Made by a program: the position numbers and the translations under genes. DNA of 64,000 nucleotides from Clonostachys chloroleuca. Taxonomy: Eukaryota > Ascomycota > Sordariomycetes > Hypocreales > Bionectriaceae. Where the stretch lies: assembly GCA_037952775.1 (NCBI GenBank), contig JBANAY010000003.1, positions 36,952,001 through 37,016,000 of the forward strand. The letters run 5' to 3'. Below the pieces are notes generated by a model. The model searched no databases. It worked only from the letters and a program-made list of their open reading frames with translations, and was not told the DNA's origin. Positions 11,220 to 22,565 of this stretch are shown here, in pieces (within the stretch, counting starts at the first letter, position 1; each line of letters begins with the position of its first letter).

Positions 11220-12177
11220 ATGGTGGACAAGGAAAAGCGAGCCGCCGCCACGCGACAAAGCCGGGAGGTGACAGACCATCTCTTCGCTCCGAACCAGCAC
11301 ACAGAGACGGAGACGGAGAACGAGGACGAGCGGCAGCCACAGCAGCAGCAGCCAGACGCCTTGCTAGAAGACGGCGCGCGAGCAAATCCCAGTCCCAGCA
11401 AGAATTGGCTGCCGCCCAGCAATGGCTTCACCTGGAACCAGATCTTCTACATCTTCATCCTGGACGGGCTGGGAGGCATGATCCTCTCCGGCGGCATCAA
11501 CTTCGCCATAGCCTACGGTGCGTTTGTTTTCTTCCCCTTCCCCCTCTACTCCTTGACCGTCGCCCCGGTGAACTCTCAAATGGGCCGACGGGGGTGGATT
11601 GATCGTCGACCCCTGTCGTGTTCGCTCCTCACTTACTCTAATACTGACCGCCTCTACTCCAGTCATGTACACCGTTCCCGACCTCACAGGCAAGCCAATC
11701 CGCCTCTTCGAGCTGCCAAACACCCTGGCAGGTGACGCAGCCGTCACCATCATCGTCCAGTGCCTCATCACCTGGTTCATCGAGTCCGCCCTCGTCGCCA
11801 CGGACCTGGCCAAGCAGGGCGTCCAGCCCCTGTACCTCTGCGAGGCCCCCACATCGCCCCTGCTCCGCTGGCTGTTCCTCCTCGACCAGCCGCAGCCGCC
11901 CAAATTCTTCCCCAATCTGCTCCAGCAGGCCCTGAGAGGGTTCATGATGGCCTTCCCAAGCTTCATCCTCTTCTGGCCCCTCTCCGTCGGCGTGCTGACC
12001 GAACTGGGCGTCCCCAGCGGCGGCGACTACGTCTACGAGAAGAAGTGGGTGCCGCAGTTCTTCAAGCTGCTCCTGGGTGGGCTGCTCGGGCTGGTGTCGA
12101 CGCCAGTCATGGTCATGTTCTGGCTCGTCAAGGCCGGGTGGGAGAGCAACTTTGTCCACGGGCGTCCCTGGGTCTGA
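11220..12177 (+). CDS. DUF2456 family integral membrane protein, two exons
   Basis: Exons 11220-11517 and 11663-12177 (intron GTGCGT..CTCCAG) encode 270 residues. A polar, Gln/Glu-rich N-terminus of about 70 residues precedes FTWNQIFYIFILDGLGGM, the first of roughly four hydrophobic segments. The core PIRLFELPNTLAGDAAVTII and the later FFKLLLGGLLGLVSTPVMV are typical of the fungal DUF2456 family, whose role is unknown. The start is the first ATG in the frame that fits the family. The gene is GC-rich compared with its surroundings, has no neighbour in an obvious unit, and looks intact. Confidence 0.85.
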
Positions 12178-13342
12178 TTTCGGAGGGCTGCATTCGAAAG
12201 GAAAGGAGTTTGGGGTTGTTTTCATGCGCCGCATTGCTTTTGATTTATTTCTAGGTCATCTTGGTCATGATACAATTGGCATTTTGCAAGCGCAGCATTG
12301 TGGTTTGCGGGGATACCTCATTGGCGAAACGGGATCATCTCATTTCTCAGCGATCTGAATAGCGAATATTAGAATAAACATCATGGGCATAGCGAGTACT
12401 ATGGTAGAAGATAGATTATATTATTATTTATTTATTCTTATATCACAAGCGACAATGTTTACCAAAGCAGAATCGCACTGGCACGAGCAATGCCGCAATA
12501 TAGTGGCTACTGAAGGTAAGCTGATTCCAGCAGGCCGTTGCTGGTCGCACATGCTTATCCGCTATTAATAGAACATACTATCAAGCCCCAACAGCCTCTC
12601 TACGCTGGATTAGCTCTAATGTACAAATTTCTTTGATGAAGGCGGGGATAATCAACAAATTAACCACTATAATCCTACAGCATTTCCAACCATAATCTGC
12701 TTACACGACAGCTCTGGCCACCCGTAGGAATAATGAGGCTGAAAAGACCAAGCTACCGCAGAAGCCTTGGTGTTTTATCCCTATTCCGTCCAGGTAACTA
12801 CCGGGGCTGAAATGCTCGTGGAAGACACGGGCTGTAGATACACATGTCACTTCAAGCCGGCGTCGCATATCAACAGTGAAGAACCTGGATACTTGGTTTT
12901 ATTATTTGCAATAACAGACGAGATCATAAGCAGTAATTTGCAGCTTCCCACTTGTTCCCAGTCCAATCGGTAAATCCACCAAGCGATCCTCAGTGTTCTA
13001 CTGCGCTCTAATGAATCTTCCTCATGATGCCAGCTGCTTTTTAAGTATTCTTATTAGCATGGAGGGAAAAGGGGTAGTAGATAGAGTGAGTTTACCTCTT
13101 TATTCAAAGCTTCTCGAGAGGTAGAGGTCTCTTAAGCTTATACCTCTAGTGCTTTGATATAAAGCTTAATATCCTACTCTAGGAGAACTACAGTGGTAAG
13201 ACTGGCTCTGGCGATTGTCTCCGGGTATAGAGGAGAGAGATGAGGTAAGGTAAGCTAGAATTATACATGAGTTAATATAATATCTGAAGAAAAGGGGAGT
13301 TTCTTTCTACCCTAAATAGAGAAGCAGAGGATAAAAGAATAC
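12178..13342. other. Intergenic, nothing recognised
   Basis: Downstream region of the DUF2456 gene and of the convergent membrane-protein gene. The stretch 13.05-13.30 kb is AT- and AG-rich with no coding signal. Confidence 0.4.
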
Positions 13343-13906
13343 TTACCACCAAACAGCTGCAAAGAGCAGGACAAGTATTATACAGAGAGCGAGGTCGGGT
13401 GGTTGAGACAATGAGGATAGAGGCCCAATAAGGCTGAAATCCAGAAAGATCAAGTAGGCGAGAACGTTAAGCAAGACAAGCATTAAGCAGCTATGTCCAT
13501 AGTGGTTCAGGAGCTCCGGAACAAAGCGGCGATGGATGTAGGACTTAATTCTTGGCGACTAGAGTTGAGGAACATTAGTATCTTTATGTGCAGGACAAGA
13601 AGTGGAAGCCGAGGTCAGCTGGGAGGGGTGGAAACTGACCTGGGGATACTTGGAGGCCCGGATGTAGCCGTAAGTGAAAACGAGGAATTGAGAACAAAGG
13701 AAAAGGCCGTAAACAAAACCAAAGTTGAGAATGAACGTTTCTAGACCTAATCCAACCAGACAGAGCCGGAGAACCAAGCAGAGGATGCAGTGGAGGGTTC
13801 GGTCTAACGGGCACTTAAGGTGTCTCTTCGCAGCAAGAATGAGGGTAAACCCCCAACAAACTCCGAGCAACAGTCCCAAGATGGTTTTCTGAATAAGATT
13901 GATCAT
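13343..13906 (-). CDS. Unidentified multi-pass membrane protein, two exons
   Basis: Exons 13906-13640 and 13558-13343 join in phase across an intron with donor GTCAGT and acceptor CTCTAG, giving 160 residues. At least four hydrophobic stretches are visible: TILGLLLGVCWGFTLILAA, LCLVGLGLETFILNFGFVYG, a third ending FTYGYIRASKYP, and LVLLNVLAYLIFLDFSLIG after the intron. The terminal TGGTAA overlaps a perfect donor (GTAAGT), so another 3' exon is possible. The frame stays open upstream to 14191, but those 95 codons lack structure, so I start at the Met before the first helix. I do not recognise the family. Confidence 0.45.
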
Positions 13907-14929
13907 CAACTGTAGGATAGTAGCCAACGTGGCGAGGAGGACGAGACACAAGATGATTTGTTGTAACAAGACATCTTTTGAGGACAGTGGTGATGTGAAA
14001 GTAGGGAGTGAGAAGGGAGATCGTAGTGGAGATCGGAAATCGAAGTTTGGAGGAAGACAGAGGTGGACAGAAACGAAAGGAAGCAAAATAGCATGCCTGG
14101 AAGTGTCGAGGAAAGGGACAAGTGGTGCGGTAGCCCTCTCCGCCCGGCAGAATTTCGTTCCAACGCAGAATTCAAAAACGGCCGTTGGCAACTGGCCTGA
14201 CTATTGTCATTATAGACTCATTATCCAGTTGACCATGTCCACATACAAGTCATCAAGGGCGAAGGAAGCAATGGGGACGAAGTCCCACCCCTGTCGTCCC
14301 AATGCAAGGACGAGAGTGACTTCTTTATGAACCTCTATCCACCTTGCCGTTTTATCAAAGCTAATTGGCATCGTTGAAACGGATATTAGACCTTGACAAA
14401 AAGTATGAAAGGTACACGCGCCATCAGGTGACAACTCAGTACCAAGTCATCAACCACACCAGACTGGATTCCTGTACAGCTCTGCTCTTGGAAAGAAGTT
14501 GGGATCTTAACAATGAGTAAGTCACGATCTGCTAATGCCTCGGTACTGGCGATTCTGAGTCAATGAGTTCAAGTCATTGACATTTCCTTCTCACGGGGCG
14601 ATGGGGAAGAATTTCAAAGAATCCCGGCATTGAAAGGTTCAGGTTCACACTACTCGAAGTTCAGGAAAAACCGTATCAACCGCCCATTTTCCACCATCCC
14701 GGTTGACCGTATTCTCACCTCCTCCCCCACCACATTTCCATCCCATTTCCGCCTCCACCAAAGTCCGACCCCGGTTTGGGGTCGAACTTTCCCCACGAAT
14801 GGAATCTTTGGCTGGCTCCCGTAGACAGCCAGCCTTGCCCGGGTATTGAACAGTAGGGCTGCTAGCAGCAGGAAGAGAAATATCCCTTCCGTACATGCCA
14901 ACAGCCCCCTGCCCTCACCAGGCCCAGGC
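13907..14929. other. Intergenic between the two membrane-protein genes
   Basis: No independent gene is supported. It includes the likely 5' region of the gene ending at 13906. Confidence 0.4.
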
Positions 14930-15728
14930 CTACTCAACCCCCTCGAACAGACCAAAGGTTGTCATGAGAAGGAAGTAGAACTGCATTTATCGTAGTCTGG
15001 TTAGCTCAAGGTTCCAAAGCTTAAGATTCTAGGACAAGGAAAAAAAGTAAGGGTATACTTGGAGATACGTACATATTCAGCGAGGAGCATCCCCATCTTG
15101 GAGAGGATGGCAAAACCGGCCGCTTCGTAGAGGCCAGGAGGGTCACGGCGGATTTGAACTCCGGTGAGCAACTCGGTGAGCGTGAAGCCCACAAGCACAA
15201 AGAGGAAGAAGAAGGCCGAGCAGATGATGAAGGCGAAGGTCTTGATGAGGGAGCTTAGACCGGGATTTCTGCTGAACTCCGTGAGAACGCTACGGAACGC
15301 ATTGGATCGAATTTCAGGGGCCTATTCAGATAAGGCTAGCTATTCTCGAGTGAAGGATGTAAAATGAGTCGAAGCGGAGAGAAACTTACGCGTCGTCTGA
15401 GTGACTCGAAAAAGCCAAGAGCATTGTAGACCATCCAGTAGTGGACGAGGTAGGCATGACGGGCTCCGATCAGCTGGGGGACTCCTGTTCCTGGCGTGTA
15501 TACACCGAGGCAGAGAAGGTGAACGCCGGCAGCAAGCTTGTAGGCATTGTCGGTCAGTTCAGTCGTTGGTTGGAAGACGACAAAGTACAGGGAGGCCATT
15601 CCGGAGATTTGCGAGAGTCTCATGAAAGCCATGGGCTTGAAGTCGAGGACCGAAGACAGGAAGTAATAGATGACCGCAAGCAGCACGGATACCATCCAGT
15701 GGTTTTTGTGAATCTCTGGGGAAAGCAT
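14930..15728 (-). CDS. Unidentified conserved-looking membrane protein, three exons
   Basis: Exons 15728-15390, 15321-15073 and 14980-14930 join through GTAAGT and GTACGT donors to about 212 residues ending FGLFEGVE. Hydrophobic segments include WMVSVLLAVIYYFLSSVL, YKLAAGVHLLCLGVYTPG, the segment around FAFIICSAFFFLFVLVGF, and a final FYFLLMTTFGLF. Motifs that look conserved are QPTTELTDNAYKL, GTGVPQLIGARHAYL and DPPGLYEAAGFAILSK. The frame continues upstream of 15728 to 16115, so the true start may lie further up. Family not recognised. The adjacent same-strand gene at 13343-13906 also encodes a membrane protein, but the two are not obviously related. Confidence 0.6.
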
Positions 15729-18700
15729 CTTCTCGACTTCAAATACGATGAAGAAATTAAGCGGCTGATTCGGAGGCTTAGAACCCTGACTTCTTGATGG
15801 GAGGAGACGAAATGGTTTGGCAATCCACTTGACGATGAGATAAGGAATTCTCTGCTGCAAGTCAAAATGACTAGAAAGATCCGGATGTGCGTAGAAGTAA
15901 AGAAGTAGGGCAAGAAGAAATCTGGGCTGCTTAAGATGAGAGGAATGAGGTGGGTGCAGATATCTTCGAAAGTAATTCAACTTCAGGTAGGCTAGAAGTT
16001 TTTGAAAGAGTGGAGGACAATGGAAGAAGAAAGTGAGACGAGGTGAGGAGAGATGTGGGTCCGAGAAGTGAGGAATATCAACAAGTGACAGTCTGGCTCG
16101 ACGCGGGCACGTCAAGTCGCGGTTGGCTTAGGGCACAACGGCAGAATTCTCACCGTCGACGAACCCGCCCTCAGCAGGTGGTCGTTGGCGGCTGGCCAGA
16201 CCGTCGTCCCCTAGGTGCGCGACGATAGCCTGCCTACATACCTACCTATCTAACTTCATTGTGACCATACTCACGTGCCCCTTTTTTATCAAGATATCCA
16301 CCAACATCGTGCTGAGCCAACACTCATTACACCCCTCACCAATACCCTTCTCTCCCCTTATCACAACCAAGGGTCGAAGTTGGGTATGCTTCAGTGTATT
16401 TCTTATTGTACGTTAACTGAAATCTTCTAGGAAGGCTATATATAGTCTGATTAGGAGCAAGATAGGCAAACTACCGTAAGTTCCATTCCATGCGGTACCG
16501 ATTCTCCAGAGCCAGAACATTATTTGACCCCAGAAACGAACATATCGAAAGCTACCTTTGAATCTCTCGGCCACACCGTATTACCTGTTGCTGTACTCGG
16601 CATATTAAAGCTGCCAGGAGGATTTGTATGAAAGCCAGGTTACGACACCAATTTTAGACGGCTTGTGCTGATCCTCAATATTGCCAACACTCTTTACCAA
16701 CCTGAATGAATTTTGGTTCAATTAGACTTTGGTATGTTACACTATTTGAGCGTGCGTTGCCCTAAGTCGCTGTCCTAATCAATGGAGTGAAGGAGGCCGC
16801 TCTTTCAGACGGCGGGCCCCAGTCACCTACGAGTAAAAGGCACCACGAACCCTATCTGCGCCTACGGTAGCTTCAGTGAGCATCACAAAAAGAAAACCAG
16901 TCTTCATGGACACGCGGATACACATCCCTCGTGAACAGCGCCCTATCCACGGCTTGGAACGGTGGGTCCGACGGATCGGATGCTCCAGTCTCTTTTCACC
17001 ATCTAGGTTCCGGCAGGTTCGGTGCATGCCGCATAGCCGCAGATACTTCTGAACTTGCAATCTTCATTGACGGTTTATCATATCAAGTACATGCGATATA
17101 CGGTACCTCCGATCCAAGGAGACATGTGGAGTGGCTTATGCTAAAGCTTCCTAGAGATGGCACGGTGTAATATTGTTAAAAGGAGTAGGAGAGGCAGTAT
17201 TCGATCAATCATGTCCTCCCATCGGTACACCATGACGCTAAAGTGTCTCAAGGCAGGTTTTGGTGATAGAGGGCCCCTTGGGAGTTAATCACCAGCAACA
17301 GCTGCCAGTGGGAGATAGGTCCAGGGTGTCAGAAAATAAAGTATTGGCACAGAAAATAGCATAACACCACACAATCAACGTTAAATTGTGATAGGGACCT
17401 GGGATTGTATCTCACACTACCACAGGGGCCTCTTTGAAGTAATTTTATAGTGCTTGTGGAATAGTTTACGCCTACGTAGTAGGAGAGATCGAGTTCATAG
17501 CATCGGATTCCGCAGAACCCCTGATTAGAATGAATGAATAAACCATACGGCCTGGCTCCTTTTCCCGCCTCAACTCTCAACGTTTGGTTCTAAACAGCAG
17601 GACTTCAGCGATCGATGAGTAGTACCGAGTACATTGGATGGCTAATCAATGTTATCGCCGGCGTGCTCACGCCACTGCAGGTTCTCTGTGTTTCCTGAAA
17701 TTTTACTCGCATCGCCTGGGCGGGAAGAAGTGCGATTAGGACGATCAGTTGATTTTAGCTTCTCTTCATCCAGCTTGTTCTCACTGGAATGATCCCGGTA
17801 CACCGTTATAATAAATACTGGATGTCATACAGACTAATGTTCATCTAAGGTATGGTGCATCAAGTAGGAGAGGATACCACGTCGAATGCCACGCCGAAAG
17901 AGACCCTGAGAAGCTCGTCATCTATTTCCAATATCTTGCGGCTGTCCCGATATAGTATAGCGCGACGATCAATCTTTCTAAGTTGGCCAACAGTCTGCGA
18001 CTTGTTTTCGAAATCCAACATTTCTTGCCTTTTATATTCACTTTGAAATCGGGATCTTTGACTCATCATTCAACAGCCAATTTGGCTTGTATGAAGGCCA
18101 GGATGATCTCATTCAGTTAATCAAATACATGATGTCCCGACCAAGCACTGAATACACGGAATTTAATTGTAGTTGTTGGTTTTTAACTGCGCAGGTCAAT
18201 TCCCCTTGTCCGGGCTGTGGTGTTCTTAAACGCCGACGAAAGCACGTGACCAACAGGGAGTGAGTCTCAAAAAGGCGGGTCTCAGGAATCCGCTAAGCCG
18301 CTTATGGTCTTGGTAGGGCAGTTGATCGACCAGCAGGTAAACCCTATTCGCCAACGCTGTAGGTCAATCCTTGGCCAATCACAGCCGACGACGATCCGAC
18401 CGTAGATCTCCTGAACTACCTATTAAACTCACCTCCATATATTCACCATTACATCCAAACAGATGATGATTATGGCGCGGCGAAATCAAATCGCAAATCC
18501 GGCCAACTCATTGCCGACACTCCCTTTGGATCCTTTAGGTAGGATGGATCGAACGACATGACTTTTTCCTGCCTCAACCGTACATAAACGCTAACCTCAC
18601 AGCCTAGAGTCACGGAACACGATCTCTTCAAACCTATTAACAACAATATCACGGCTCCCGTCGTCCACCTCTACTACGAGGCAACTTGGTCATAGTTGCA

Positions 18701-19582
18701 GCATTGGGTGCCGGGGACTTAGACGGTACTTGGGCGGCAGAGCTTCTCTACGACACGCAGGTGTGGAGGTAACAGTAGGCTTGAGATCATCTTCCTCCCA
18801 TGCCAAGTCTTCCAGCGCACCACCACCGTGCCATTCTCGAGCACCAGGTCGCCGATTCGTGTCTAAATCCCTTCTCACACTAAGGCCAGCTCGGAACGCG
18901 CCGAATCGTGCTAATAGGGGCGTAGGGGATCAGAACAGGGGCATCAGGGCGAAGTGCAGGAAGATCATCAAACATGATTTTCTTTATCTTCGTGTCACCA
19001 ATTCGAATAAACCTGGTTTATCCCACGTCGAGAATCGGAGCAAGCAGTATATCTTCGTGGATGTTAAATTTAAACTCTAGGCCAGACTCTGTTCCTTCCA
19101 CACCACATCGTTCGATACCCCGCCTCCTCCTTCTACAAAGAGTCCTAAAACTTGGTTATCTTCTCCCCGCGCCAGCCAAGTTTTCACATCACAGGGGTGG
19201 CTTCTAACGACTTGAAACCCTTATCTCGATTCTCCAAGTTGTTCGATTTCGTCATGTCCATCGTCAGCCGCAACTGTGCGAATGTTAGCGTGGAAGAACG
19301 TCTCTTACTATACACGGAGTGTGGAATAACTCTGCTCAAGCGGAAGGTAGGCTTGGCCCTTACCCAAACTATCCACAGCTATGATTGACCTATGACCCAT
19401 GCCGCAGGATGCTCAACCAACTATCTAGTTAACGGAGCCGATATTACTGTTAGGGATTCGAAAGCTGTTCTCTATACCTGCGTGGGCAGGAAACCCACAA
19501 ATGCGACTTCGAATGGATTTATGTTCGCATCAAGGTGCAATCTTGGTGTATATGCCACAGCTAATATTAACACGGGATGGAA

Positions 19583-19650
19583 AGTTCGAGTATAAAGTTA
19601 AATAACGGTAGAAGATGCCAGATCCGACATCTCAACACAATACATACGAC
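19583..19650 (+). repeat. Dispersed TATA-containing repeat, copy 3
   Basis: AGTTCGAGTATAAAGTTAAA, then GTAGAAGATGCCAGATCCGA and CATCTCAACACAATACATAC. Nearly identical to copy 2 over about 65 bases; unrelated sequence lies on both sides. Confidence 0.75.
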
Positions 19651-20159
19651 ACACAGCTTGTATTCACAGCAGCCATAGCGTTGCTTCTGCGGCGTCTGTC
19701 CGAGGTTAGTTCTTCCAGTTATTACCTAGAGAGTCGATTGGCCATCGACAATACTTTGGTAATATACAGTCCTGTTACGAACCAAACTACAGAAGGGAAA
19801 CCCACTGGAAGGTCTTTCTAAAGGTTAATGTCTTAGATGAGCAGCCCTCCCCTGCAGTCATAATCTGGGCAGGGCCTCGAAGAGGCTAGTAGCCTAATAT
19901 TGAGAGAGCAACTCAGGTCGTCCTGCAACGAAGGGGTAGACTCATCAATGAGTTGTCGATGTCGAATGCCATCCTGTCAATGCAGCCTGGCCGAACAATC
20001 TACGGGCCTACAAGACGCATGAACCACTACCCTCAAAAGCGGGAACAACAAAACCCCCGATAACCGAATCTTGGTCATGTTGAGCCTCGTTCACTACAAT
20101 GGTCGCAACACGTAATCGCAGGCAGCATTGACTCTAAAACGGGAGGCCAGTACTAGGTG

Positions 20160-20290
20160 CTGATTGGGTGAAGCAGCGATCCGGATCTGCAACTCTATTT
20201 GGTCCCAGGACGATGGTGGCGCACCAGACTTCGCTCATCGACTGGCAATGGAAACCTTATAGAAGGATCAATCAGGACGCTAGACTTAAA
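20160..20290 (-). pseudogene. Possible fragment of the cysteine-module gene
   Basis: On the minus strand one frame reads SEVWCATIVLGPNRVAD, resembling HEVWCATIAVCDRIQSD of the 673-residue protein at 22566-24587. A 21-bp stretch is identical (20213-20233 and about 22857-22877). The similarity is short and may be chance. Confidence 0.25.
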
Positions 20291-20949
20291 CGGCCGAGCG
20301 TTTGTGCAAATCCGGTACAGGCAAAGCCGCGGAAGCAGACCTGCCACAGCGGCGGAATCATCTGCGCCCTGGTCCATCCTAACGACGTCCACATCATCAC
20401 CATGGGCGCCATCGCAGCCCTCACCATCACCTACACTCGAATAATTGCGATATACACGCCCGATAAGGAGACGACATTTTTCGGTCTCCACACGCCTCTT
20501 CATCACCATTCCGCAAGTCCCACCAATGAGCAAGCTTAATCTGTCTTAATGAGCCTCGCCCGTTCCAGCGTGAAAGTTTAAATGCTGCCTATCTCAGCAT
20601 TTCAAGTTCCAGTCGTCTTCAGCGGCGCCGTGCTCCCCCAACCAGAGCTTGCCCTGTCTGGCGCCTTTCATTCACCGAGCGGCCGATCTCTGCCACGGTC
20701 GCCGCCTTGAGGCTAATGGCGCTGCCTAGACAGACCATAGAAGCCAAAAGGAATCCACGCGTTCCTCATGGTTATCATTTGCGCGAGACAGACTGGCTCC
20801 ATACTAAAGAGTCCCAGCTCCATTTCTGAATGCCAGTGCCTCATTCTCTTCTTCTCGAATTCATTCCCCGCGTCTGCCCATCCTCTGCGCATTGTACTCC
20901 CTGCTTGGATGTTAGATGGCCGCACGCGCACGCGAGGAACCTCGACACC

Positions 20950-22357
20950 ATGGCCGACGACGGCAGCAAGAGGCCAGGCCTCATCGTTACCTTCTGGATA
21001 CTCGCGGTGGTAAGCGGCATGATGATGGGTATGAGGCTGTATTGCAAGGTGTGGCGGAGCCGAGGTCTTTGGTGGGACGACTACACGATGCTGCTATCAT
21101 GGGTATGTTGAAAACGTCCCATGAGTCTGGATGTCTGTGACGCGGGCGGTTAATTGATGTCTTGTAACCCCGACAGATGGCCCTGGTGGCAAGCGTCTGC
21201 TTCGGCACAATCATGGTCCTGCGAGGATTCGGAGACCACTTTTGGGCGATTGGGCCGGACGACATCGTCGTCGTCAACTTCATGACTTTGCTGGTAACTA
21301 TATTCTCGGTCGTGGCCACTTCTGTGAGCAAAACGTCATTCGCTTTGACGTTGTGTCGGCTCACGTCGGACGTTTACCTGCAAGCCATACTCGTCTTCAT
21401 CATTGTTAGCGTCAACGTCTTGATGAATGCTATCTGGGTCACGGCACTCGCCATGTGCGCGCCGACCGAGTCGGTGACGAACAGCAAGATTCCTGGGGAG
21501 TGCTGGAGCAGCCCAATTCTCTTCAAGCTTTCACTTGCCAGTTCTTGTAAGCCTCCCACTGATCAGTTCCTCTCGTCGCATCACTCAATGGGCTAATCAA
21601 CGTGCTCCAAAGTTTATTCAGCAGTCCTAGATTTCATCCTTGCGATTCTGCCCTGGGTCGTTCTCAAGGATATGACTCTGAGCACACGGGAAAGGCTCGG
21701 CGTCTGCCTCGCCATGAGCTTAGCTGCCCTGTAAGACCACCCCTCGACTCATTTCGTGACTTCAAAAGCCACAGCTAAGCATTTTCTCAGTGCTGGTGGA
21801 ATTGCCATGGCCAAAACATTCATGGTGTTCCATATGTCGTCAGCAGACTACACTTACTCACGCGTCAACCTGGTCATACTCGCATTCGCCGAGCCTGCCA
21901 TCTCAATTATAGCCATGTCTATCCCCGTCCTGTGAGTTCGATAGATCAACACCGGATCGAAAGGCACATGCTGACTTGAAACAGCCGGACTCTGTACCGC
22001 GAGATCAGAACCCGCCGCCGAAGCGAGTTCGGCAGCAAGTCCTCCCAAGCTCCCCTTCGCCAGCCGACATTCTCCAGCTGGACCTCCGTGCAGGGCCCCT
22101 CATCACGCAGATCCACGTTGGGAAACCTGTGGAAGTACGGGCACCATTCCGTCATCGTCTCGGCCGGCCGGCAGGGCTCGGTGGCACCGCTAGATTCGGG
22201 GAGCGAGTCTAGGAGGCAGAGCACCAAGATTGTGATACCGGCCCGGGGCGTGATGAAGACGGAGGAGATTGTCGTCCGTCACGAGAATAGATATTCAAGG
22301 GGTGACAGCATCGCTGCCATGACTACTGCATCAAGCGCAATTGAGAAGTCATGGTGA
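20950..22357 (+). CDS. PTH11/fungal-rhodopsin-domain integral membrane protein, five exons
   Basis: Exons 20950-21102, 21177-21546, 21613-21730, 21791-21931 and 21985-22357 join in phase (donors GTATGT, GTAAGC, GTAAGA, GTGAGT) to 384 residues. The N-terminal two thirds show about seven hydrophobic segments with family hallmarks: RLYCKVWRSRGLWWDDYTML after helix 1, the extracellular GECWSSPILFK, and SAVLDFILAILPW at the next helix. The C-terminal 120 residues are basic and Ser-rich, a cytosolic tail. Fungal rhodopsin-domain proteins sit in the plasma membrane, and some (PTH11) sense surface cues. No CFEM domain is present. The start Met lies close to helix 1, so the outside N-terminus is short. 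All exons are open. Confidence 0.85.
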
Positions 22358-22565
22358 ATAGGATGGGAAAACCCATTTCAGTATGAGAGATACGGACGTC
22401 GCATGAAATATCGAAACGAAATAGCGAAGATTTGTACTGTTTCAATCGGTATGAGTCAATTTATTCATAGATATATATTAGTGTATCCAGACAAGATCGA
22501 ATCAGGTCTATTCACCACGACATATTCCAACTTCTAGCTAGGATCTAAATCTATACATATATAAT

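Larger units (their letters stand above)
15729..20949. other. 5.2 kb without a supported gene
   Basis: The first 390 bases may belong to the membrane-protein gene. The rest holds only short frames without motifs or coherent splicing. It contains dispersed repeat copy 3 (19583-19650) and a possible gene fragment at 20160-20290. Confidence 0.35.

Noticed and set aside
11364..11966. 200-codon minus-strand frame
   Set aside because: Lies opposite the DUF2456 exons; a shadow of a GC-rich gene.
13909..14191. N-terminal extension of the membrane-protein frame
   Set aside because: The first 95 codons lack structure and overlap a rival frame; the start was placed at 13906.
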